Assembly (NCBI GenBank): GCA_964430755.1
Contig: CAYSFT010000001.1
Location: forward strand, 1-64,000
Source: Flemingiibacterium sp964430755
GTDB lineage: Bacteria; Bacillota; Clostridia; Oscillospirales; CAG-272
Direction of reading: 5' to 3'
DNA: 64,000 nucleotides
This document shows, in pieces, positions 25,500 through 32,363 of the stretch. Position 1 is the first letter of the stretch. Every line of letters starts with the position of its first letter. The position numbers and the translations under genes are program-made. The notes beneath the pieces were generated by a model. It made no database searches. It was not told the DNA's origin and saw only the letters and a list, made by a program, of their open reading frames with translations.

Positions 25500-26198
25500 A
25501 TGGATAAAGTCACTTCGCCCGCTTTCAGAACTGCCACAGTCGGCGGTTTTAATAAAAGCGATGTTAATGAATATATTGCAAAGCTCAGCCGTGATTTTGA
25601 TGAGAAAAAAACTGAGCTTGAAAAGGAAATCGAGGATTTAAAAGCCCGTCTCGCCAAAGCTGAAGAAAAAACGGAAGTGCCGACAGATAAAGCTCCAATC
25701 GAAAGTAACGATACTCTCAGAGAAGAGCTTGATCGCGCAAACGCCCTGATTGCGGAGCAAACAAAGCAGTTTGAAGAATCAAAGCTCGAAACTGAAATAC
25801 TCAAGAGCGATCTTGAAGCGGCAAACACAAAGCTTGAGCGTCTCACGTCATTTGAGGAAAAGGCGGCACAGTATGAAACGATGACCGCGCGTATGGGCGA
25901 AATTTACATGGAAGCCACCGCAGATGCCGAGCGTATGCGAAATGAAGCAAAGCAAAAATCGGAAGCACTCGTAAATGACACCAAAGCCAAGTGCCGCGAA
26001 AAAATGGCACTCACAGAAAAGCTGCTCGATGAATTTGCAATCGAGCGCAAGGCAGAGATAACCGAGCTTTTTGAGGATACTCATTCGAAAATAAACGAGC
26101 TTCTCAAAGCGTTTTACGATAAATCAACTGAGCTTGCGGGCGGTGCCGCTTCGATCAATACAGACACACCTCAAAGCGGCAGTGAAAACAACGCATGA
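25500..26198 (+). CDS. DivIVA-like coiled-coil protein
   Basis: The 232-aa protein has an N-terminal DivIVA-type membrane-binding motif (TVGGFNKSDVNEYIAKL at about 13-29) and a long coiled coil with heptads of Glu, Lys and Leu (about 30-215). DivIVA proteins gather at curved membrane at poles and septa and recruit division or growth factors. An acidic low-complexity tail ends it. Its stop overlaps the start of the XRE-TPR regulator by ATGA. Whether it is the main DivIVA or a paralogue cannot be told. Confidence 0.82.
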   Translation: MDKVTSPAFRTATVGGFNKSDVNEYIAKLSRDFDEKKTELEKEIEDLKARLAKAEEKTEVPTDKAPIESNDTLREELDRANALIAEQTKQFEESKLETEILKSDLEAANTKLERLTSFEEKAAQYETMTARMGEIYMEATADAERMRNEAKQKSEALVNDTKAKCREKMALTEKLLDEFAIERKAEITELFEDTHSKINELLKAFYDKSTELAGGAASINTDTPQSGSENNA

Positions 26199-27145
26199 AA
26201 CAAGATAAAAGAGATACCGTATCAATTCAGCTCTCCCTAATCGGCGAACGTATACGAACGGTACGCAAGCGTCTCGGTATGACGCAGGAGGAGCTTGCAG
26301 ACGGCGATATAACACGCAATATGATAAGCCGTATCGAAAACGGTGTCGCGCTTCCGTCGCTGCCGAGTCTGTGTGCTATTTGTGCACGTCTCGATATCCC
26401 GGTTGGTGCACTTTTCGATGATCTTGATGACTATGCGCTCCGCCGTCTCGTTGAAACGCTCAAAAAGCTTGAGAGCACGAAAAAATATGCACGAGCAATT
26501 GAAACCTTCAAAGCTTTCGGCATAGATAAGCTCCCGGGGTATGCGCAAACAATGCTTTGCAGAATCTATATTGCACGCGCAAAAGAGCTTTATGAGCTCG
26601 GACGGTTAAACGATGCAATAGAAATTCTTTGTGAAGCCGAAGAGTTTTCTGCACTTCCCGAAAATAAAATGTACGCCGATCAGATTTTTCTTTTAAAATC
26701 GCTAATCACCGTCTGCCCTGCCGCAAAGGAAGCGCAAACAACAGATAATCCGGTTGACAATGAACAGCTTCAGCAGATAATTTTTGCAAATAACGAGTTG
26801 GCGATCTATCTTTTCTGCCGGACAAAGCTCAGTGACATTGCCGCGATGCCGTATTCACAGCCGCATGAAAGTGCCGCTCCGCTTCGTGCCGAGCTTATGC
26901 CCATTATAAACGGGCTTCCCACGGGACTTTTACGGAGCCACATCGAAGCTAAGCTTGATATGCTGAATGCCGATTACCTTGCCGCAAAAGCAAGGCTTCT
27001 CACGTTGATTGGTGAAGAAATGGCGCCGTCAATGCTTTACGACCTCTATGCCGATCTCGAATTTTGCTGTAAATGCTGCGGCGACTTTGAAAATGCTTAC
27101 AAATACTCAAATTTGCGCATCGAACTGCTCAAAAAAATAAACTAA
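26195..27145 (+). CDS. XRE-family regulator with TPR-like C-terminal domain
   Basis: The 316-aa protein has an HTH at about residues 12-68 (IGERIRTVRKRLGMTQEEL and RNMISRIENGVALPSL) followed by about 230 residues of helical repeats (YARAIETFKAFG, AKELYELGRLNDAIEILCEAEEF). This resembles the Rgg/PlcR class whose TPR domain binds peptides. No peptide gene is seen beside it. It is translationally coupled to the DivIVA-like gene, an unusual pairing. ispF starts 10 bp later, so the operon continues. Confidence 0.82.
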   Translation: MKQDKRDTVSIQLSLIGERIRTVRKRLGMTQEELADGDITRNMISRIENGVALPSLPSLCAICARLDIPVGALFDDLDDYALRRLVETLKKLESTKKYARAIETFKAFGIDKLPGYAQTMLCRIYIARAKELYELGRLNDAIEILCEAEEFSALPENKMYADQIFLLKSLITVCPAAKEAQTTDNPVDNEQLQQIIFANNELAIYLFCRTKLSDIAAMPYSQPHESAAPLRAELMPIINGLPTGLLRSHIEAKLDMLNADYLAAKARLLTLIGEEMAPSMLYDLYADLEFCCKCCGDFENAYKYSNLRIELLKKIN

Positions 27146-27155
27146 GGAGAACCTT

Positions 27156-27635
27156 ATGCTTCGTATCGGACAAGGCTATGACGTACACCGTTTAGCTGCA
27201 GAGAGAAAACTTATCCTCGGCGGTGTCGAGATTGAATATGAGCTGGGACTCCTCGGTCATTCGGATGCGGATGTACTCACTCATGCCATTATGGATGCAC
27301 TTCTCGGTGCGGCGGCACTCGGTGATATCGGTATGATGTTCCCGGATACCGATGAAAAATACCGAGGTGCTGACAGCTTAAAGCTTGCCTCTGCCGTTGC
27401 CGCACGACTGGCTGAAAACGGTTACAAGATTATAAATGTCGATTCAACCGTGATCGCACAGCGTCCTAAGCTCGCGCCACATATTGTTAAGATGCGCCAA
27501 AACCTCGCAAATGCACTCGGGATCGATATAACGCAGGTAAGCGTTAAAGCAACTACCGAGGAAAAGCTCGGTTTCACGGGAAACGGCGAGGGTATGGCGG
27601 CACAGGCAATTGCAATGATTGAAAAAACAAAATAA
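27156..27635 (+). CDS. ispF: 2-C-methyl-D-erythritol 2,4-cyclodiphosphate synthase
   Basis: Cyclises CDP-methylerythritol 2-phosphate to the cyclodiphosphate in the MEP isoprenoid pathway. The 159-aa trimeric enzyme has its metal ligands Asp9 and His11 (GYDVHR) and His43 (LTHAIMDALLG), then GDIGMMFPDTD and the C-terminal KATTEEKLGFTGNGEG. It follows the XRE-TPR gene with a 10-bp gap and the ribosome site AAGGAG. No other isp genes are present in the window. Confidence 0.96.
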   Translation: MLRIGQGYDVHRLAAERKLILGGVEIEYELGLLGHSDADVLTHAIMDALLGAAALGDIGMMFPDTDEKYRGADSLKLASAVAARLAENGYKIINVDSTVIAQRPKLAPHIVKMRQNLANALGIDITQVSVKATTEEKLGFTGNGEGMAAQAIAMIEKTK

Positions 27636-27844
27636 AACGCCACCGCGAAAAAGCGGCAGCGTACAAGAAGATCTCCGGCGGAAAGCCGATTTTGATTCCT
27701 TTATTTTAAACTTCCCGTCCGCCGTCTGACCTTCTGATCTTCGGCTCTTTAATATAATATGGTAAATATACACGGTTGGTGAAAGCTGACCGCACGGCGT
27801 TTCTTCGCCAATATATAAGAAAAATTTGAAAGGACAACTTTATC
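27636..27844. other. Gene-free spacer with possible hairpins
   Basis: About 209 bp between ispF and rpe. It holds a short CCGC/GCGG hairpin just past ispF with no T-run, a TATAAT-like box near 27753-27760 without a convincing -35, and a long hairpin closed by TTGGTGAA with TTCGCCAA (about 27776-27812). I see no gene. Confidence 0.5.
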
Positions 27845-28495
27845 ATGATTAAAATTTCCCCTTCCCTTTTAGCAGCTGATTTTTCAAAGCTTGACACTTG
27901 TATTTCACGTATCGAAGATTCGGCGGATATGCTCCATCTTGACGTTATGGACGGAATGTTCGTGCCGAACATCAGCTTCGGTCCGGGTGTCATTTCCGAC
28001 ATACGCAAAACATCGGGACTTATCTTCGACGTGCATCTTATGATCACAAATCCGATGCGTTACATTGCCGAATTTGCAAAGGCAGGCGCTGATATAATCA
28101 CCATCCACTATGAAAGCTGTGACAATCAGATCGAGGTTCTCAAGGCAATCCGTGAGCTTGGCGTAAAGCCGTCCATTTCGATAAAGCCGGCAACTCCGGC
28201 GTTCATTCTCGAACCGCTGCTTGAATATGTTGACATGGTGCTCGTCATGACGGTTGAACCGGGATTCGGCGGACAGTCGTTCATCCCTGAAACCTGCGAA
28301 AGCGTGCGTACCCTCTCACAAATGATCGCCGCTTCGGGACGTAAGATCGACATCGAGGTTGACGGCGGTATCACAGCAGGTACGATCCGTGCGGCTTACG
28401 ATGCAGGCGCTAATGTATTTGTTGCAGGCTCGTCGGTATTCAAGGCGGCTGATCCTGCTGCGGCAATTGCAGAGCTTCGCAAGGTTTGCGAATAA
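27845..28495 (+). CDS. rpe: Ribulose-phosphate 3-epimerase
   Basis: Interconverts ribulose 5-phosphate and xylulose 5-phosphate in the pentose phosphate pathway. The 216-aa TIM barrel has the start ISPSLLAADFSKL, the metal-binding LHLDVMDGMFVPNISFG, VHLMITNP, MTVEPGFGGQSF and EVDGGITAGT motifs. The ribosome site GAAAGGA precedes it. It is closed by the terminator at 28504-28537. Confidence 0.96.
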   Translation: MIKISPSLLAADFSKLDTCISRIEDSADMLHLDVMDGMFVPNISFGPGVISDIRKTSGLIFDVHLMITNPMRYIAEFAKAGADIITIHYESCDNQIEVLKAIRELGVKPSISIKPATPAFILEPLLEYVDMVLVMTVEPGFGGQSFIPETCESVRTLSQMIAASGRKIDIEVDGGITAGTIRAAYDAGANVFVAGSSVFKAADPAAAIAELRKVCE

Positions 28496-28503
28496 GAAAA
28501 ATG

Positions 28504-28537
28504 CTCCATTGACTTTATCGGTCAGTGGAGTTTTTTT
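28504..28537 (+). terminator. Terminator after rpe
   Basis: CTCCATTGAC (28504-28513) with GTCAGTGGAG (28521-28530), one G-T pair, then seven T. Confidence 0.9.
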
Positions 28538-28558
28538 GCGGAAATATTTGTACTACTA

Positions 28559-28587
28559 TTGACATAGCGTGTATTTTGTGATATAAT
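28559..28587 (+). promoter_or_regulatory. Promoter of the zinc-ribbon gene
   Basis: Consensus TTGACA (28559-28564), 17-bp spacer, TATAAT (28582-28587). An imperfect palindrome TTTACA...TGTAAA (28589-28610) lies over the likely start point and contains ACATCACAT, which recurs inverted at 29662-29670. Confidence 0.8.
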
Positions 28588-28630
28588 TTTTACATCACAT
28601 TTAGTGTAAAATTCCTTTTGAGGTGAAGAT

Positions 28631-29389
28631 ATGTACTGTCAAAACTGTGGAAGTGCCAACGATGCTTCAGCAAGTTTCTGTGTTACCTGCGGAAATAAGT
28701 TAGCGGCTCTCCCCAAAACCATCACTCACAATCCCGTCGATTCCAAAACTGTCGATCCTCCAACACCTATCGTTCCGGCAGGCAGAATCGAAACTATTGT
28801 CATTGAAATCGACAAGCAAGATGAAGCAGCAACCATTAATGATTATCGTTTTTTAGGATGGGAGCTTGTTAATAATCAGGAAGTGAATGTAACATCGGTC
28901 AGTGCGTCCTCAAGTACAAATGCTTATGGCTCATATGCTTCCGTAAGCTCCTCAACCGAAACATATGTAAAACTAACCTTTGAACGCAATATCGGAAGAA
29001 AAAATTTCGATATACTTAATCGCTATTATCAGCATTACTTAAATCTAAAAAATGAACGTGACCGACTACGCTCGGAAATAAAGGCTGCCAATAAATTACC
29101 GACTAAATTAATGTACATTTTATCCGGGATCTTTGCGATACCGATACTTCCGTTTTCCTTAAAGCTACTTATGATTGACCCTGAATTTAATGGAGTCGGT
29201 CTTAATATTATGATAATTATCTTGTGTATATTGATGTCATATCTCTGCGGTATGTTACTCGCTTTAATTCCGTGTGCAATTATAGCGTCAAATCGCTCAA
29301 AAGCCACAAAAGAACGGAACCTACCGCAAATTGAAAAACTGCAAGGTCAAATGCGTGCCATCGCAGTTGAGGCATCAAATTACCTCTGA
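28631..29389 (+). CDS. Zinc-ribbon membrane protein
   Basis: The 252-aa protein starts with a zinc ribbon (CQNCGSAN and FCVTCGNKL, Cys3/6 and Cys17/20). A Ser-rich beta part follows (about 58-115, VSASSSTNAYGSYASVSSST), then a coiled segment and two membrane helices (about 165-215). The family is not one I can name. It has its own consensus promoter with a possible operator. The small convergent XRE gene starts two bases past its stop. Likely part of an accessory patch. Confidence 0.75.
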   Translation: MYCQNCGSANDASASFCVTCGNKLAALPKTITHNPVDSKTVDPPTPIVPAGRIETIVIEIDKQDEAATINDYRFLGWELVNNQEVNVTSVSASSSTNAYGSYASVSSSTETYVKLTFERNIGRKNFDILNRYYQHYLNLKNERDRLRSEIKAANKLPTKLMYILSGIFAIPILPFSLKLLMIDPEFNGVGLNIMIIILCILMSYLCGMLLALIPCAIIASNRSKATKERNLPQIEKLQGQMRAIAVEASNYL

Positions 29390-29391
29390 TC

Positions 29392-29616
29392 TCACGGATA
29401 ACGCTTCTTGCAGTCGGTCTCACCTAAAATATAGTCAACACTGACACGGTAAAACCGAGCAAGCGTGATCAAATGACGAACGGGAATCTCATTAGTCCCC
29501 TTTTCATATCGGGAATATACCTGTTGTGTGGTTTGAAGCAGCTCTGCAATATCCTGCTGTCTGAGGTCACTGTCCTCGCGAAGTCCGCGTATACGGTCAA
29601 TATATTTGTTCATCAT
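29392..29616 (-). CDS. Small XRE-family repressor
   Basis: The 74-aa protein is essentially one HTH domain (LRQQDIAELLQTTQQVYSRYEKG, then PVRHLITLARFYRVSVDYILG). Such stand-alone proteins are usually repressors of neighbouring genes. Two tandem ATG codons follow GGAGG, and the second (29613) has the better spacing. The flanking promoters at 28559 and 29672 share an inverted ACATCACAT/ATGTGATGT word and palindromes. They are candidate targets. Confidence 0.85.
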   Translation of the reverse strand: MMNKYIDRIRGLREDSDLRQQDIAELLQTTQQVYSRYEKGTNEIPVRHLITLARFYRVSVDYILGETDCKKRYP

Positions 29617-29661
29617 AATCCTCCGCTAAAAATATGTATAAAATATTTTAGCATAAATCAG

Positions 29662-29700
29662 ATGTGATGTATTGACATTACACCATATGTGGTGTATAAT
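29662..29700 (+). promoter_or_regulatory. Promoter with embedded operator palindrome
   Basis: Consensus TTGACA (29672-29677), 17-bp spacer, TATAAT (29695-29700). The spacer contains the palindrome ACACCA-TATG-TGGTGT (29680-29695), and ATGTGATGT lies just upstream (29662-29670). A repressor bound there would block the promoter. Confidence 0.7.
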
Positions 29701-29757
29701 ATATGTGGACTATATGATTTTAGTCATCAAAACAACTTTTTGAAAGGATAAAACTCA

Positions 29758-29769
29758 ATGTTAACATAG
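29758..29769 (+). other. Three-codon mini-ORF behind a good ribosome site
   Basis: GAAAGGATAAAACTCA is followed by ATG TTA ACA TAG in the leader between the promoter at 29672 and the gene at 29855. It could be a leader peptide or the remains of a lost gene start. Confidence 0.35.
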
Positions 29770-29854
29770 CAATAATATTAAGAGTATAATATTTCAGCCA
29801 AATAAACCATTGCAATTTTCAAAAAAATGTGTCAATACGAAAGGAATAAACATT

Positions 29855-30631
29855 ATGGGAATCATTCGAAATGGAATCAATTCCAGCGGCGCTTTTGCCT
29901 ACGATTATGCCAATGTTACCAACATCCGAAGAGACGTTTATAAGACCAAAAAGGAAATTATAAAGACTCCCATGGTACAGGAACTGGTGGCTGCTACCTT
30001 CACCGATGGATTTTTGCCCTGTACCATCTGGGCAAACCGTGAAGGAGTGTTTGCTCGCCCCTACGACAAAGCCAGCCATACCTACCATCCCAACGGTGTC
30101 CATCTGTATGCACCTGAGGTTACCTTTGATTATCTGTTTGCTGCTGCACTTTTACACATCTTTATGGATCTCTACCCAAACGCATACGAAATGAATCGCG
30201 TTACTACTACGGAGCTTTCTCAGGGCTTTCAGAACGGCACCTGGCAGGTGGCGCTGGAACTAAAAGAGGAGTACAAAGGGAAACATCTCCAACCCACCTT
30301 TGATATTTTCAATATTGCCGATACGCCAGTGGAGTCTCTCCCCTTAGTATTAAGCGATTCATATACCAAGAGTGGCGGGGGAATGGGAAAGGTATCTCTG
30401 TTGTTCGGTATTATTGCCCTGATTCTTAATTTTATGGGAGGCTTAACGGTTCTCCTGGGAGGACTTTGTGCTGCTGTTGGCGGCATTACGGGACTGATCA
30501 GCATTCTTACTACGGAAAAGGGAAAGAAAAAGGACAAAAAGGCTATCTGTGGGGTTATTTTCTCCATTGCTTCCTGGTGTCTTCCGGCACTTATCGGCTT
30601 CTTACAGCTTTCCTCATTTCTTGGACTTTAA
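29855..30631 (+). CDS. Hypothetical protein with DUF4190-like membrane tail
   Basis: 258 aa. The N-terminal 170 residues form a soluble domain I do not recognise (KKEIIKTPMVQELVAATF, FLPCTIWANREGVFARPYDK). The C-terminal 85 residues hold three hydrophobic segments with Gly-rich turns (GLTVLLGGLCAAVGGITGLIS), like DUF4190-type membrane tails. I use the ATG at 29855 because GAAAGGA lies upstream. Codon use differs from neighbours, with many CTG leucine and GCT/ACC codons, which suggests recent transfer. It is preceded by a regulated promoter and followed by a terminator. Confidence 0.75.
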   Translation: MGIIRNGINSSGAFAYDYANVTNIRRDVYKTKKEIIKTPMVQELVAATFTDGFLPCTIWANREGVFARPYDKASHTYHPNGVHLYAPEVTFDYLFAAALLHIFMDLYPNAYEMNRVTTTELSQGFQNGTWQVALELKEEYKGKHLQPTFDIFNIADTPVESLPLVLSDSYTKSGGGMGKVSLLFGIIALILNFMGGLTVLLGGLCAAVGGITGLISILTTEKGKKKDKKAICGVIFSIASWCLPALIGFLQLSSFLGL

Positions 30632-30700
30632 GTATGCCAAACGGATCTATCGAACCGGGATTAATTGCCATAAATTAATAAAATGCATTTCTGTATCATC

Positions 30701-30735
30701 AAAGAACTCGCCACCACGCGGGTTCTTTCTTTTTC
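30701..30735 (+). terminator. Terminator after the DUF4190-like gene
   Basis: AAAGAACTCGC (30701-30711), loop CACCAC, GCGGGTTCTTT (30718-30728), one G-T pair, then CTTTTTC. Confidence 0.85.
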
Positions 30736-30792
30736 TCCTCTCACCCGAAGCACTGCCGCCGCATATTTTAATATAGAAAGGAGGTAACAAAA

Positions 30793-31014
30793 ATGACACA
30801 CGGTGCACGCCTTGCCGTCAGCTCCGTGACCTATGCAATACAAGCGCGAGAGATACTGGCGAAGTACGGTATCACCGCAAATATCGTCCGCCTGCACCCA
30901 ACCGAAACACCTAACGGCTGCGCATTCGGACTTGAGATACCGCCGCGCGATATTCCACGCGCTGAAGCGCTCCTCGCCAAAGCCGAGATACAATTCACAA
31001 AAATCAAACGCTGA
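30793..31014 (+). CDS. DUF3343 protein (putative Se/S carrier-like)
   Basis: The 73-aa protein matches the DUF3343 family: SVTYAIQAREILAKYGI followed by VRLHPTETPNGCAFGLEI with the conserved single Cys (Cys43). This family is described as a putative selenium or sulfur carrier. The next gene, 63 bp on, encodes a class V aminotransferase of the cysteine desulfurase type, which fits transfer of S or Se from the enzyme to this protein. That link is inference. The ribosome site AAAGGAGG is strong. Confidence 0.85.
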   Translation: MTHGARLAVSSVTYAIQAREILAKYGITANIVRLHPTETPNGCAFGLEIPPRDIPRAEALLAKAEIQFTKIKR

Positions 31015-31077
31015 CGGCATAATCACTATAACCAAGGAACCCGTCGGGTGGTCCTCTGCCCGGCGGTATAAGATAAA

Positions 31078-32190
31078 ATGATATATTTCGATAACGCCGC
31101 AACAACTTATCCCAAACCGCCGCAGGTTATCCGTGCAGTCGTAGACTCTATGAAGCAATGCGGCAATCCGGGACGCGGAGCACATCCCCTTGCCATGCGT
31201 GCCGCAAGTGAGATTTACGCCTGTCGCAAGGCGGCGGCAGAACTGTTCGGAGCATCACCCGAGCGTGTAATAATAACCTCAGGCGCGACACATTCGCTCA
31301 ACATGGCAATCGCCGCACATAAATCTCTTGACGGCGCAATATTAATCAGCGATCTCGAGCATAATTCCGTAGTACGCCCGGCTCTTTCAAGCGGTAAGGA
31401 GATTCGTATATTTAACTCTGCTCTGTATCTCTACGGAGAGGAACACACAGCTGCGATTCTTGCATCCATCGACTCGCTTTCGCGCGGAGCTTCAATCCTC
31501 ATCGCAACGGCGGCGTCAAACATCTGCGGTGTAACGCTTCCCATACCTGAAATCGGTGCATATTGCCGCGAGCACGGTATACTCTTCATCGTTGACGCTT
31601 CACAGGGCGGCGGCTTATATGATATAAACGTCACACGCGACTGTATAGATGTCCTGTGCTTACCCGGACACAAGGGACTATACGGCCCAATGGGATGCGG
31701 ACTTATGATACTCGGTGAAAATACTGTCCTGCCACCGTTTATGCTCGGCGGAAGCGGTGTTGACTCACGTTCAAAGTCAATGCCCGAGCTGCCGCCGGAA
31801 AGATACGAGGCAGGAACACTTCCGCTTCCGCTCATATCGGGACTCAGGCGCGGTATCGAGTTCGTAATGAAAAGGACACCTGCCGCCATACTCGAACACG
31901 AAAAAAAGCTCGCGCGGCAACTGAAAAAAGAGCTTGTCCGTCAAAAAGTACACGTCTATCTGCCCGAATGTGAGAGCGGCATCGTGCTTTTTAATATAGA
32001 CGGCTTTGAGTCTGAAGAAGTCGCCGAATTTCTCGGTAAACAAGGAATATGCACGCGCGCCGGACTCCACTGCGCTCCTCTTGCACATGACACGCTCGGA
32101 AGCACCGGAGCAGTGCGTGTCAGCTTTGGCATATATAATACCCCCGAGGAAGTCCGCGAGTTTTCACGCAAGCTCCGTTTTATACGCTAA
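31078..32190 (+). CDS. Class V aminotransferase, cysteine desulfurase family
   Basis: The 370-aa PLP enzyme would release sulfur (or selenium) from cysteine or selenocysteine. The start YFDNAATTYPKPPQV and the VDASQGGG motif are present, with the PLP lysine in CLPGHKGLYGPMG and the catalytic cysteine loop CTRAGLHCAP. It is of the SufS/Csd type rather than NifS/IscS. It pairs with DUF3343 upstream. No suf, isc or selD genes are nearby, so the acceptor is likely that small carrier. Confidence 0.88.
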   Translation: MIYFDNAATTYPKPPQVIRAVVDSMKQCGNPGRGAHPLAMRAASEIYACRKAAAELFGASPERVIITSGATHSLNMAIAAHKSLDGAILISDLEHNSVVRPALSSGKEIRIFNSALYLYGEEHTAAILASIDSLSRGASILIATAASNICGVTLPIPEIGAYCREHGILFIVDASQGGGLYDINVTRDCIDVLCLPGHKGLYGPMGCGLMILGENTVLPPFMLGGSGVDSRSKSMPELPPERYEAGTLPLPLISGLRRGIEFVMKRTPAAILEHEKKLARQLKKELVRQKVHVYLPECESGIVLFNIDGFESEEVAEFLGKQGICTRAGLHCAPLAHDTLGSTGAVRVSFGIYNTPEEVREFSRKLRFIR

Positions 32191-32363
32191 ATCAAGAAAA
32201 ATAGGGCTCTGTATTCAGGCAAACGGATGCGGAGCCTTCATTTGTATAAACTGATATATCGTAATATTGCGATAAAATGTCGTTTTGATGTTATAATCTT
32301 GACAAAAATCACACAAGTGATGTATAATATTACGAGAAGAAAAATCCAATATGAGGTATCATT

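Noticed and set aside
27776..27812. Riboswitch before rpe
   Set aside because: One long hairpin with G-T pairs and no conserved junction. Not enough structure for a call.
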